Made by a program: the position numbers and the translations under genes
Shown: piece by piece, positions 1 to 10,520 of the stretch
Numbering within the stretch: the stretch's first letter is position 1
How the letters are laid out: each line of letters begins with the position of its first letter
Assembly (NCBI GenBank): GCA_947044405.1
Contig: CAMRHE010000168.1
Coordinates: 2,673,001-2,737,000, forward strand
Direction: 5' to 3'
Source of the DNA: Leptodactylus fallax
Lineage: Eukaryota > Chordata > Amphibia > Anura > Leptodactylidae
DNA: 64,000 bases
Notes under the pieces: generated by a model
What the model was told of the DNA's origin: nothing
Seen by the model: the letters and a program-made list of their open reading frames with translations, nothing else
Database searches by the model: none

Positions 1-406
1 TGTTAGTTATGGAATGTGTAAGGCAGAGAGCTTTAGGGCACTGGTCCCAGAAAAATTACTATTTTAAAGACCACCAATATGCCCATTTATGTTTCTAACA
101 GGCAGAAAACGTTCAGTGGTAGCTTTCAGATGGGCATAAGTGTGGGTGTTCTTTTGTTTTGTTTGCACCAAAGTAAGGGCACCTAGGCCTCAAGCAGGTC
201 ATTAAATGCAGAGTTGTGCCACTTTAACTGTAGTACTGATGAACTGCAGAAGCTCAGAGGTTGTGTCCGTAGTGTAATCAATAAAATACCTGTAATACTC
301 AAATCTGAAAACTGTCTTCGTTATCACATAAGTTGGATTTATAGATCCATAATTACTGATTAGTTACGGATTGCAAAAGCGGTTTAAAAAAAAAAAAAAA
401 AATAAA

Positions 407-464
<58 letters not shown>

Positions 465-724
465 CTATGGAATCGCCAATTTAATTTGAGAAGCAGCCAA
501 ACTCATATCACAAAGCTGTTAGTGTGCCTGAAATGAAGACTATAGGGTCCATCTACCATACATTATGCCACCCCACACCATAATTCCAGGAGTAGAACTA
601 GCGTGAAGTTCCCTTATAAATGCCTGTGGATATGCCATAATTGTGTGACATGGGAAAACCCTTTTAAAAACAAACATGACCAAAAAAAAAAAAAAATAAA
701 AAAGCCAAATCAGGTAGAACTTAC
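1..724. other. PAQR3 intron with A-rich tract and (TA)n
   Basis: No coding similarity was found on either strand. On the minus strand this follows the splice donor of a PAQR3 exon (725-887), so it is intron sequence. It holds an A-run near 386-402, a (TA)n microsatellite at about 410-462 and a second A-run near 681-700. Remaining PAQR3 exons were searched for and not found here. Confidence 0.6.
410..462. repeat. (TA)n microsatellite
   Basis: An uninterrupted TA dinucleotide run of about 52 bp, just after an A-rich stretch. Confidence 0.95.
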
Positions 725-887
725 CTGAAAACAGAACAGACAAATGGAACAAATAACGAAGTCTTCCCTGGAAGCATTTGCTGATGGCAAAACTGACATC
801 ATGTCGTAAACACCCAGAATAAAGAAGAGCAAGAAGCCCAGCAGATGGCTCCAAATGTTGACAGTCTCATTGGATAAAATGAACAGG
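725..887 (-). CDS. paqr3: PAQR3 coding exon (second coding exon)
   Basis: Internal exon of progestin and adipoQ receptor 3 (RKTG), a Golgi seven-pass membrane protein known to tether RAF1 at the Golgi and dampen ERK signalling. Read on the minus strand, the acceptor is ...ttctgcag|CCTG at 888/887 and the donor is CAG|GTAAGTTC at 725/724. The 163-nt exon completes the serine codon begun by the previous exon. It then reads 54 codons without a stop, including SNETVNIWSHLLGF (start of the first membrane segment and a PAQR signature) and ASREDFVICSIC. From memory this matches vertebrate PAQR3 nearly residue for residue. The exon ends in phase 0 at FCFQ. A longer open frame overlapping this interval on the same strand is not the PAQR3 frame. 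The rest of the 7-TM core lies beyond the left edge. Confidence 0.93.
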
Positions 888-1779
888 CTGCAGAAGAATC
901 AAAACATCTATAAAATACATTCACACAACATATAACCATTTAATTTTTGATACATTTTGGTCAATCCTGTACTATAGCACAGAGACAACAGTAAAACCCC
1001 ATGCACATCACAAATGTGCTCTCCATTGAGCCCTCTGATGGAGAAATATGTTTGAGTATCCACTTCTGTATCTAAAAGAATGTGAAGTAAGTAAAATGGA
1101 GACTCTCTTGGTCTCAGTGTGCCTTGACAGAGGGCTCAGTCAAATTAGTATGTGAATGGGGTCTCAAATTAGAAGATATATAATTTCACAGGATAAATAA
1201 AGTACACCTTTTTTGAATTATATGGTTTTTTGCATCTGGACAAAATAAAGACATCCAGTCATTAGAAGGTCTTAAGCTACATTCACACGACAGTTTTAAT
1301 AACGCTTTTTTAACAGACGTCACATGGCAACATTAGATTCAATGCGCGTGAATGAGGGCTATTCCCATGACAGTTATTTTGATGGTCTGTTGTAATGGAT
1401 CATCAAAATATATGTCCTACTTTTGTCTGTTTTCTTGACAAAAATGTAACGTATGGGGGATTTGTGAAAACAGTCGCCCCTCAGGTGTAAGACAGCCATG
1501 AAAAATTGATGTTTTATACCATGTTCTTATTTAACAAAACTAGGCGAAAAAGGGGAAGAAGTGTGTGGGTAGTAGCAGCCAGGAGCTGAAAGTAGAATTT
1601 TTGGCACTTGGCTGGTTTGGAGAATTCAGACGTGGTCATAGCCCTCAAAATCGCACTTACACAAAAAAAAACCCAAAACTGTGTCTGGTCCTGAACAAGG
1701 GAAATTGGCCAAGAACTGAAGTGGTTAAGCTTGCAATATCCTTTAGGCAGACAAGACCAAAATGAAATGTTTTGCCATA
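888..1779. other. PAQR3 intron, no gene recognised
   Basis: Intron on the minus strand. I see no coding similarity and no clear transposon termini. A segment near 1270-1480 (attcacacgacagttttaata and related words) looks like a degraded MITE, but I could not define its ends. Confidence 0.4.
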
Positions 1780-2135
1780 ATACACAGTACCACGTTTAGA
1801 GAAAACCAAACAGCCTATCAGCAGAAACACATCATACTAACTGTCAAGCACAGTGGTGGAGGAATGATGATTTGTGCTTGTTTTGTAGATACAGGATCTG
1901 GGCACCTTTAAGTCACCACCTTTAAGTTGACACCACTATGAACTCCTCTGTATACCAAAGTATTCTAGAGTCAAATATGAAGCCATCTATCCAAGAGCTG
2001 ATGCTTGGTAGAAATTGGTTCATAAAACAGGACAATATTCCCAAACACTCCAGAATGGCTGAAACAGAAAAACGTCCACACCTCAATCCAATTCAAATGA
2101 TGTGGCAGGACCATAAGGGACTGGTGGTTTAGTGT
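1780..2135 (+). pseudogene. Tc1/mariner transposase fossil
   Basis: Plus-strand translation in changing frames gives diagnostic Tc1 blocks. These are a TVKHSGGGMMI-like block near 1840-1875, QDNIPKHS (the second catalytic aspartate context) near 2030-2052, and HLNPIQMMW (equivalent to the conserved LNPIE-LW motif, with the catalytic glutamate replaced by Q) near 2082-2106. Stops and frameshifts separate the blocks and no terminal inverted repeats were recognised. It is an old inactive relic in a PAQR3 intron, more decayed than the Tc1 copy at 3064-4677. Confidence 0.7.
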
Positions 2136-2470
2136 CCTAAGTAGTCATGTCCTAACTCTGCCTGCAGTGAAAGAAAACAAACAAAAAACCTTTATACTTT
2201 CCCAGAGAGGAGTCCATGAATGATAGCTGTGATGTTATTGCTTTCAGTCTGATGGGAACTTAAAGCCCCTAAGAATGGACCTGCAGAGCTGGAACACTGT
2301 GGCCTTTAGGAGTTTAGTGTTTTACTTTTGGGACAATTTACATATATTTGTATTTCATTACTTTTCAAATATTTTTTCTCTATACACATTTCTATATTGC
2401 AGCAGAAACAAGTCTACAAAAATACACCATTGAAAATCAAGGCTGTGGAATTGGTAAACCAAACTTCCAA

Positions 2471-2648
2471 CACCGATATCTCCCCACTGTCAGAAGGGTG
2501 TTCCTCATAGCTCAGCATCATCGCTGGGTGGTAATGAACGCCCCCCTCTGTGTTAGGGTATTGTCGGGTGGGGAGCATTCCTCCTCACAGCCCAACGATG
2601 ACGCAGAGCTATGAGGAACGCCCTTCTGACAATGGGGAGATATCGGTG
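2471..2648. mobile_element. Foldback MITE core
   Basis: Two inverted arms of about 53 bp (2471-2524 and 2596-2648) pair almost perfectly: CACCGATATCTCCCCACTG at the left, CAGTGGGGAGATATCGGTG-like at the right. A further partial copy of the arm lies at about 2666-2686. The adjacent text near 2725-2775 (gaggacatgaaaggtcctc) recurs at about 6316-6345, so both places carry the same family. Superfamily not assigned. Confidence 0.6.
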
Positions 2649-3063
2649 CCAAAACTAACGGCACGGCACCGATATCTCCACCACCGGGCAAATACCAGGA
2701 AAGCCAACAGTGTGCTGAATTCAGCGGTACATAAAACCGCACTTTCATGAGGACATGAAAGGTCCTCTTTAAATAAACTCTTGTTTTTAAATAAGGCAAA
2801 GCGCCCTAGAAGCTGAGACACTTTTTCACTGATCTATTCTCAAAAAGTAGTGAGAAACAGGAAACAATTATGCCAGCTGACCAGGAAATGACTTGACAAT
2901 ATCCAGAATCAGTGAGATGGCATTTTTTTTTTTTTTTTTTTTTTGCGATTCTAAAACTAGTCTTAATGGATTCCCCAACAGGCACACAACTTGCCCGAAG
3001 TACTAAGAGGCCCTGACCTCTTAGTAATTCGAGCACGCGTAGGTACGCCTGACCGCAGATTTA

Positions 3064-4677
3064 CAGTGGGTACGGAAAGTATTCAGACCCCTTTAAATTT
3101 TTCACTCTTTGTTTCATTGCAGCCATTTGCTAAAAGCAAAAAAGTTCATTTTATTTCTCATTAATGTACACTCAGCACCCCATCTTGACAGAAAAAAACC
3201 CCAGAGATGTAGATATTTTTGCAAATTTATTAAAAAAGAAAATATGACATGGTCATAAGTATTCAGACCCTTTGCTCAGTATAAGCACCCTTTTGAGCTA
3301 GTACAACCATGAGTCTTCTTGGGAATGATGCAACAAGTTTTTCACATCTGGATTTGGGGATCCTCTGCCATTCTTCCTTGCAGATCCTCTCCAGTTCCGT
3401 CAGGTTGGATGGTGAATGTTGGTGGAGAGCCATTTTCAGGTCTCTCCAGAGATGCTCAATTGGGTTGAGGTAAGGGCTCTGGCTGGGCCAGTCAAGAATG
3501 GTCACAGAATTGTTCTGAAGCCACTCCTTTGTTATTTTAGCTGTGTGCTTAGGGTCATTGTCTTGTTGGAAGGTGAACCTTCGGCCCAGTCTGAGGTCCA
3601 GAGCACTCTGGAAGATGTTTTCTTCCAGGATATCTCTGTACTTGGTCGCATTCATCTTTCCTTCAATTGCAACCAGTCGTCCTGTCCCTGCACTTGAAAA
3701 ACACCCCCATAGCATGACGCTGCCACCACTATGTTTCACTGTTGGGATTGCATTGGGCAGGTGATGAGCAGTGCCTGGTTTTCTCCACACATACCGCTTA
3801 GAATTAACACCAAAAAGTTCAATCTTCGTCTCATCAGACCAGAGAATCTTATTTCTCATAGTCTGGGAGTCCTTCATGTGTTTTTTGGCAAACCCTATGC
3901 GGGGTTTCATATGTCTTGCACTGAGGAGAGGCTTCCTTCGGGCCACTCTGCCATAAAGCCCTAACTAGTGGAGGGCTGCAGTGATAGTTGACTTTGTGGA
4001 ACTTTCTCCCATCTCCCTACTGCATCTCTGGAGCTCAGCCACAGTGATCTTTGGGTTCTTCTTTACCTCTCTCACCAAGGCTCTTCTCCCACGATTGCTC
4101 AGTTTGGCTGAGATGTCCAGGTCTAGGAAGAGTTTTGGTCATCCCAAACTTCTTCCATTTAAGGATTATGGAGGCCACTGTGCTCTTAGGAACCTTAAGT
4201 ACTGCAGAAATTCTTTTGTAACCTTGGCCAGATCTATGCCTTGCCACAATTCTGTCTGAGCTCCTTGGGCAGTTCCTTTGACCTCATGATTCTCATTTGC
4301 TCTGACATGCACTGTGAGCTGTGAGGTCTTATATAGACAGGTGTATGCCTTTCCTAATCAAGTCCAATCAGTTTAATTAAACACAGCTGGACTCCAATGA
4401 AGGAGAAGAACCATCTCAAGGAGGATCAGAAGGAAATGGACAGCATGTGAGTTAAATATGAGTGTCACAGCAAAGGGTCTGAATACTTATGAACATGTGA
4501 TATTTCAGTTTTTCTTTTTTAATAAATTTCCAAAAATATCTACAGTTCTGTTTTTTTCTGTCAAGATGGGCTGCTGAGTGTACATTAATGAGAAATAAAA
4601 TGAACTTTTTTGCTTTTATCAAATGACTGCAATGAAACAAAAATTTTAAGGGGTCTGAATACTTTCCGTACCCACTG
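3064..4677 (-). mobile_element. Tc1/mariner element, family A
   Basis: A complete 1614-bp element flanked by TA at 3062-3063 and 4678-4679. Both ends carry inverted repeats beginning CAGTGGGTACGGAAAGTATT, and the arms extend for more than 100 bp. The transposase reads on the minus strand, the same direction as PAQR3, whose intron it occupies. Confidence 0.95.
3263..4287 (-). pseudogene. Tc1 transposase, frameshifted (family A)
   Basis: DDE transposase of element 3064-4677. The likely start is ATG at 4287 (MRSKELPKEL...). The N-terminal helix-turn-helix part, including KVPKSTVASIILKWKKFG, reads in 4035-4247. A second open stretch, 3946-3263 (227 residues), carries the catalytic core: WSDETKIELFG (first D), FQQDNDPKHTA (second D) and SPYLNPIEHLW (E of DD34E). 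An early stop after the first dozen or so codons and at least one frameshift between 3947 and 4034 break the gene. All three catalytic residues survive but no continuous protein can be made. Confidence 0.9.
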
Positions 4678-4679
4678 TA

Positions 4680-5723
4680 TGCCAGGTACTGGTGTAGATT
4701 TGTGATATAACTCACAACAATTTTCTAGCGTGAGTTATAGTAAATCTGGCAGACCGGGGCATCCCTGTCCCACCTAGATTACAGCCCTGCTCCGCCCACT
4801 GTCTAAAAAGCGAGCAGGGCACAGAGGCTGAGATACACAAGCTGACACACATTTTTGGCCACTTTTGAGCGCAAATGTGGGCCAGTGTCTGTAACTTCAA
4901 CAAGAGCTCCAAAGTTGTAAAATCACGTATCATGGGTCGAATAAAAACACCTTTGGTCATATTAGAGAGACCTCAAGCTTGAAAGAGATTTCAGTCAAGC
5001 TCAGACAGAAGCAGACAAAGATGCTTTAATTCAGGGGAAGAAAGTCAAGGACTGTGATAAAAAAGTAAGAGAGGAACTAACCACAAAGTTATTTGGCTTC
5101 AGATGACACCAGACAATATCAGAACTGGCTAAGTGATCCCTTCAACAACTGTCCAAGAAAAGGAAGAAAGCTCTGGAACAAAAGTAAAGTAAACCAATAC
5201 CAGCCAATCTCTGATGGGGGCTTAGCTGTCTGTGAGAACAAAAAATGGTTTATGTAGTCTTCAACATGTCCAGTCCTTTCATCCTACAACAGGTTTGGTG
5301 GGTGAAGAGTCTGTTGGTGCAACTGAAATCTCAGTGGGTTCGGACAAGTTTTCTTTTATGCGTATTGGAGCCTACATTAAGGAGGTGAGGTTTCCACATG
5401 AGAATGTGCTGCAGTATATCTGCTAGAAAACTGCAGTAAATAAAAAACAAGACAAAATGATGTATTTTTTGCTGCACCTCCACAGTGAAAACCTGCAGCA
5501 TATAATTGCCCTACAGAGCAGATTTAAAGTCTGAAGCACGTCAATTCTGATTCTGTGCAGTTTTTTTCTTCAGGATGAGGATAAAATTTCTCAAAATCTA
5601 ATTCGCTATGCTGTTAGGTGTTGTTGTAAACTGCATCATTTCAGGCCTGTGTGGACATATCCTAACCTTATAGGTATAACTTTACCGATTCTCTAAAAAG
5701 TCAGTCACAAATACTGATCTCAC
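4680..5723. other. PAQR3 intron, no gene recognised
   Basis: Sequence between the Tc1 element and the PAQR3 donor at 5723. No coding similarity, terminal repeats or tandem repeats were recognised. Confidence 0.45.
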
Positions 5724-5908
5724 CTCTTCAGACACAAACGGGATGGAAGATAAGCTCTGTAGCCATCAGTAATGTATGGATTGTCTTTAAGAAAGACTGG
5801 GATCTGCTCATAGGTATATAGTCGAATTCCCCTGGGGAGCAGGACTGGCCAGTACTGGTAGCTGCCCAGCTCTATGTAATGGGCACTCTTCAGCAATTTC
5901 TGATGCAT
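5724..5908 (-). CDS. paqr3: PAQR3 first coding exon (start codon)
   Basis: N-terminus of PAQR3. Translation starts at ATG 5908 in context ctcccaccATGC and runs 61 codons plus two bases to a donor AAG AG|GTGAGATC at 5724/5723. Recognisable blocks are LKSAHYIELGSYQYWP, RGIRLYTYEQIP and DNPYITDGYRAYLPSRLC, the cytosolic N-terminal region that in mammals binds RAF1. The trailing AG joins C of the next exon to make serine, as known from vertebrate PAQR3. Upstream, a strong acceptor (tatattttctag|GG at 5933/5932) precedes a 24-nt 5' UTR, so the exon is probably 5932-5724 and spliced to a non-coding exon in the CpG-rich region near 10.15 kb. Confidence 0.96.
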
Positions 5909-5932
5909 GGTGGGAGAGTTTCTGCACCAACC

Positions 5933-6767
5933 CTAGAAAATATAAGACAAGACACAAATCAGCAGCAATTCATCTCTACCTTTCTCAATAGTTTGTTACA
6001 ATGTGTTAATGCAGGTTAAATGTATCACTGTATGGCATCCAGAATCACTGAAAATTGTCTAGATTGGTTGGAAATGTGTCCACCTCTCAGTTGTTAGTAT
6101 TAGGTCTCTATAAATTGCAGGCTCTAGATGTAAAGAAGAATATTTACATTTACTGACAGCAGAGATCAACATAAGGCCATCCTTATAAATGGACATCCTT
6201 ATAATACATGACTGCGGAATAAGAGTCACTCATACAGAGCGGCGCTTGATTCTGGCTTAAATCAGGCTGAATTCAGGGCACTGTCTGCTTTCTAGCGGTA
6301 TATAAAACTGCATATGCATGAGGACATGAAAGGTCCTCTTTAAAGATGATGAGTTGAATATGCCCTAACAGGGCACACAGACAGAGAGTCTTCATGAGAT
6401 AACCCATTTAAAAAGAGTCTGTCACTAGAACCTATCACACATCCAAAAGAAAAGAACTCTGCACTTCGGTTATTAATTTATTAGGAGTATGCTGTGATAT
6501 CCAGCAAGATATTGTCGTTTCAGTCAACTAGCACCTTCATCAGATGTTGTAAATACCCAATAATAAAAATAATCCTTTAATAGTCCCACCATGGGAAAAT
6601 TCAGTGTGTTACAGCAGCAAAGATAAGCAATACAAATACAACATATACAAGAATGTTCCAAGGTAGAGGCATTTCATTGACAGTAGACAGACAGCTAAGT
6701 AGCAGCAGAGGGGGTGGGGGTATATCACAAACAGAAAGATCTTTCAGTTCTCTGTATGGAGTGATCT
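5933..6767. other. PAQR3 first intron with repeat fragments
   Basis: Contains a fragment near 6293-6350 sharing gaggacatgaaaggtcctctttaaa with the foldback MITE at 2471-2790. An unassigned stretch at 6470-6660 is probably the 3' UTR side of the LINE fragment that follows. No exon was recognised. Confidence 0.4.
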
Positions 6768-7600
6768 CTACTTAGGTCGGTGTTGGTTGTACAGCCTAAC
6801 CGCAGTGGGGAGGAAAGACTTCCGATAACGCTCCTTCTCACACTTAGGGTGGGTTCACACTTGCGCTTGAGTCCCTCCGTCACCAATCCAACTGAAAGTC
6901 TCGGGAAACTGGATAGGCACCAGATAGCGACAGGTTAGCGACACATTGCTTAAAAACCCATTCAATTGAATGGGTTTTTAAAGCAATGCGTGGGTGTGCG
7001 CTTACACCCTCTGCGCGGCGAATCCAGTTTTTTTCGCCGGAAACAAAGTCCTGCATGTCCGACTTTGTTTCCGACAAAACTGGATTCGTGGCACAGAGGG
7101 TGTAAGCGCACACCCGCGCATTGCTTTAAAAACCCATTCAAATGAATAGGTTTTTAAGCAATGCGTCGCTAACCTGTCGCTATCCGGTGCCTATCCAGTT
7201 TCCCGAGATTTTCAGTCGGATTGGCGGAGGACGGACTCAAGCGCAAGTGTGAACCCACCCTTAGGGTGAAGTAGTCGGCCACTGACAGTACTACTCAGCG
7301 CTATCACAGTCTCATGCATGGAATGGGACTTATTCTCCCGCATGGAGCTCACCAAAAAGTCCTAAGAAGTGCCCCCTGGACTCCAAAGGCTCTCAGCCTC
7401 CTAAGCAGGTAGAGCCTGCTGTGGCCCTTCCTGTACAGGACCTCCATGTGATCTGTCCAGTCCAGCTTATTATTGAGGCGCACACCCAGGTACTTATAGG
7501 TGTTGAAAATCTCTATGCCCATCCCCTGGATGTCCACTGGTTTAAGAGGGCATCTGCATTTACGGAAGTCCACCACCAAGATATTGCCTTTTTTTTTCAA
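6768..7600 (-). pseudogene. L2/Rex1-like LINE reverse transcriptase C-terminus, split by MITE
   Basis: A 5'-truncated non-LTR retrotransposon on the minus strand. Segment 7600-7264 encodes the end of the RT region (ILVVDFRKCRCPLKPVDIQG, YKYLGVRLNNKLDWTDH, LYLLRRLRAFGV), which is typical of L2/CR1/Rex1 group proteins. After the MITE at 6847-7260 the C-terminal tail resumes (CEKERYRKSFLPTAVRLYNQ) and ends at a TAG, 6770-6768. At least one stop or frame break lies near 7340. The upstream RT core and endonuclease are absent, so it is a dead copy. Confidence 0.85.
6847..7260. mobile_element. PIF/Harbinger-type palindromic MITE
   Basis: A 414-bp near-palindrome beginning GGGTGGGTTCACACTTGCG and ending with its reverse complement, flanked by TTA at 6844-6846 and 7261-7263. 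A 3-bp TTA/TAA duplication and G-rich ends fit PIF/Harbinger. Precise removal restores the LINE reading frame. Related copies lie at 30114 and 36663. The arms carry aaaacccattcaa-type inner palindromes. Confidence 0.85.
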
Positions 7601-7609
7601 TATGCAAAT

Positions 7610-8160
7610 GAGCTCAACAAGGGCATTGCCATTGCAAAAGGTAAGCCCTTACACATGAGTTCAGTCTGTGGAAAACGGTCCATAGTACCCAGAATGAGCT
7701 AGGTTGTGCACATAGAAGACACTGCATCATAGTCCGATGTGATGCAGAGAGATGCCAAACAGCCCAATTACTATAGTAATGAACTAATAACAGTAATAGC
7801 ATTATGTCAGTTCATTACTGTGGCAACCAGGCAGTTCGGGAGCTCACTGCATCTGCATCAGTTCTGTCACACATACCGCTGCTCATAGTCTCGACACAAG
7901 CAGACTATACGTTACTTGGACTAGGCAAGCACCACAGAAGTACTCCAAATGCACTGTGAATATGAGCATTGGCAGACGCAACAGAACTCAGGGACAATCA
8001 AGATTAGGCATAAAGAGTTCTCTCTCACTTGCCATTGCTCATATTGGCTGTGCATGTGTAGTACTACTGTGTTGCTTGCCTAGTCTGAGTAACATATACT
8101 GTGCTTGTGTCGAGACTATGACCAGTGTGACAGAACTCAGGGCCAGCTGAGATTAGGCAT
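7610..8160. other. PAQR3 first intron, no gene recognised
   Basis: No coding similarity. Two partially complementary stretches (around 7870-7960 and 8040-8130, sharing cagactatacgttactt and its inverse) suggest a decayed foldback element. Confidence 0.4.
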
Positions 8161-8164
8161 ACAC

Positions 8165-8475
8165 ATTCTCACCTGTCCCCAGTGCTCCGGTGTCTCCCAC
8201 CGCAGTACGGTCCTGCTGTTTCGGGGTCTTGTTTTGTCAGAAGCCCCCACCACACATGACCGCTGAGGCCAATCAGTGGCCTAAGTAAATGAACCCCGGA
8301 CATCACATGTTCTTTCCTTAGGCCTCTGAGCGGTCATGTGCGCTGTGGACTTCTGACGGACCAAGATCCTGGAGCAGCAGGACTGTATCACGACAGGAGA
8401 GTATAGGTTGGTTTTTTTTTCACCTTCCCCAGCCTCCTTGCAATAAAACAGTTATCCTGGAAACCCCTTTAAGTT
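8165..8475. mobile_element. Foldback MITE fragment
   Basis: Inverted segments (caccgcagtacggtcctgctg... against ...cagcaggactgtatcacga, and catgaccgctgaggcc against ggcctctgagcggtcatg) form a long imperfect foldback. The words 'ctcacctgtccc..tgctccggtgtc' recur at 62715 and 63660, indicating one family with copies at both ends of the window. It ends near cctggaaacccctttaa. Confidence 0.55.
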
Positions 8476-8503
8476 AAGTGAAGTCTCTAAACAACTCCTT
8501 TAA

Positions 8504-9792
8504 CCCCTTAACGACCCAGGACATAATAGTACGTCCTGAGTCGCATGACGATGTATGGAGAGCGCTCAGGAGCTGAGCGCTCTCCATACACCGCGGATGC
8601 CGGCTGTATAATACAGCCAGGACCCGCAGCTAACAGCAGCAATCGGTGCCTGCACCGATCGCGGCTGTTAACCCTTTAGATGCCGCGGTCAAACGCGACC
8701 GCGGCGTCTAAATTGCGGAGCCGACAAGGGCACCGCCATTTTTACCTCATCGCCGCCCTCCGGAACGTCATCGGAGGGCGGCGCTTGGTTGCCATGACAG
8801 CCGGGAGCCTATTGAAGGCTCCCAGGCCTGTCATTTCAGTATAGCTATTACACAATGCCAGAGGCATCGTCTAATAGCAGTGAAGGCATTTTGCTATTCA
8901 CTGTGATACAGTAGTATCGCAGTGAATAGTATGAGCGATCAGACTCCCTAGGTTTCAAGGTCCCTAGGGAGTCTGATCATACAAGTAAAAGTATAAAAAA
9001 AAAAAAGTTTTTAAAATTATGTAAAAATTAAAAAAAACCACAAAATTTCAAATCACCTCCCTTTCCCTAGATCAGATATAAAAGTAAATAAACAAAAGTA
9101 AACAAACACATTAGGTATCCCCGCGCTCCAAAATGCCCGAACTATTAAAATATTAAAATATTTATCCCATACGGTGAACGGCGTAGCGGGAAAAAAAATC
9201 AAAATGGCCAAATAGCGTTTTTTTCAACACTTTGTCTCCTATAAAACATTGAATAAAAAGTGATCAAACCATCAGATCTTTCCCCAAGTGGTATCAATAA
9301 AAACGTCATGTTGTCCCGCATAAAAAGACGCCTTACCCAGCTCCATACATGTAAATATGAAAAAGTTACAGGTGACACAATATGGCGACGCAAAATTTTT
9401 TTTTCTATTTAGCAAAGTTTTTAATTTTTTAAAAGGTATCAAAACATTACAAATACTATATAAATTTGGTATCGCCGTGTTCGTACTGACCCACAGAATA
9501 CAGGTAACATGTCATTTTTACCACACAGTGAATGGTGTAAAAATTAAACCCATATGAATTTGGCGCAAATGCAGTTTTTCTCCAATTGCACCTCATTCTG
9601 AATTTTTTTTTCCAGATTCCCAGTACATTGCACAGAATATTGAATAGTGACATTACAAAGTACAATTTGTTTCGCAAACAATAAGCCATCATGTGACTCT
9701 GTGAACTGAAAAATGAAAAAGTTATGGCTCTTGGAATGTGGGGAAGGAAAAACGAAAATGCAAAAACAAAAAATGGCCGGGTCATTAAGGGG
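8504..9792. mobile_element. TTAA-flanked non-autonomous element (piggyBac-like), copy 1
   Basis: 1289 bp flanked by TTAA at 8500-8503 and 9793-9796. Ends are CCCCTTAACGACCCAGGAC and ...CCGGGTCATTAAGGGG, an inverted repeat. The interior has a GC-rich half with strong palindromes (gagagcgctcaggagctgagcgctctc near 8568-8590) and an AT-rich half. It encodes no transposase. The TTAA target and CCC/GGG ends point to piggyBac mobilisation (inference). Related copies: 30627-31838, 46190-47770 and 46875-47667. Confidence 0.85.
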
Positions 9793-10080
9793 TTAAGGTT
9801 TACCTATCTAAATGTGTACACTCCTTTAATATTTCATAAAAACATTATCCAAGTTGACTCACACATAAAGTGTTCCCCAGTGTACACCATATTCAGTACG
9901 TCAACAAGCAAACAGTGACCATTGCAAACAACACATACACCATGTATAAATATATGCTAAACAATGAAAGACATGCCGCAGCCAGCCCTGTGCAAAGTTC
10001 ATTAGGAGGATTATGTGAGGAAAATGACAATGGAGCGCTCATAACACACCAGTAGCAGCTATTCCCGGCAATGACACTGG

Positions 10081-10280
10081 CCGCACGGTTCGTCACATGT
10101 CCGGTCTGCTCGGCGTCTCGTCACTCAGTCCCGGGCTGTCCACTCACCCTCACGTTTCTACCTCTTCGCAACTCCCTGCTTTTCCCTCATACAGCACAAT
10201 AACACTGCAGCGCCGAGCAGCGTATGCGTCCAGTCAGCTGCATTCGTGACGTCATCACGCCCGCCACTCCACGTAGGGTG
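10081..10280 (-). promoter_or_regulatory. paqr3: CpG-rich promoter of PAQR3 with CRE
   Basis: This stretch is much richer in CpG than its surroundings. It contains a full palindromic CRE, TGACGTCA, at 10247-10254, typical of CpG-island housekeeping promoters. It lies upstream (minus strand) of the PAQR3 ATG exon and contains a good splice donor. No TATA box is evident. Whether it also fires on the plus strand cannot be told from sequence. Confidence 0.7.
10148..10240 (-). other. paqr3: Probable non-coding first exon of PAQR3
   Basis: The minus strand reads ...cgtgagG|GTGAGTGG, a strong 5' splice site with the exon ending at 10148. The next minus-strand acceptor with a good pyrimidine tract before a known exon is 5933/5932. 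The upstream limit (transcription start) is a guess, placed near the CRE. Only the donor is directly visible. Confidence 0.5.
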
Positions 10281-10520
10281 CGCTCTTAAAGGGGTATTAC
10301 CAAGCTACTACATCTGCTGGGAGATCGACTGCTGCATGTGTTGTTTCCCGGGAACGCATGCGTGTAAAAAGGGATTTCTAGCACTGGTCTGCGTTTTTAT
10401 TACAGTGAAAGACTGACATTATAGGAGGGTCTGAGGGAGCTTGCAAATCCGAAAATAAGCGGAAACGTAATAAGTGGTGTTATCTGAAGCTCTTTGGGCC
10501 TTAGGCAATATGGCTCCCAC

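Noticed and set aside
540..854. 104-codon minus-strand open frame
   Set aside because: It overlaps the PAQR3 exon, but the PAQR3 protein lies in another frame with proper splice sites.
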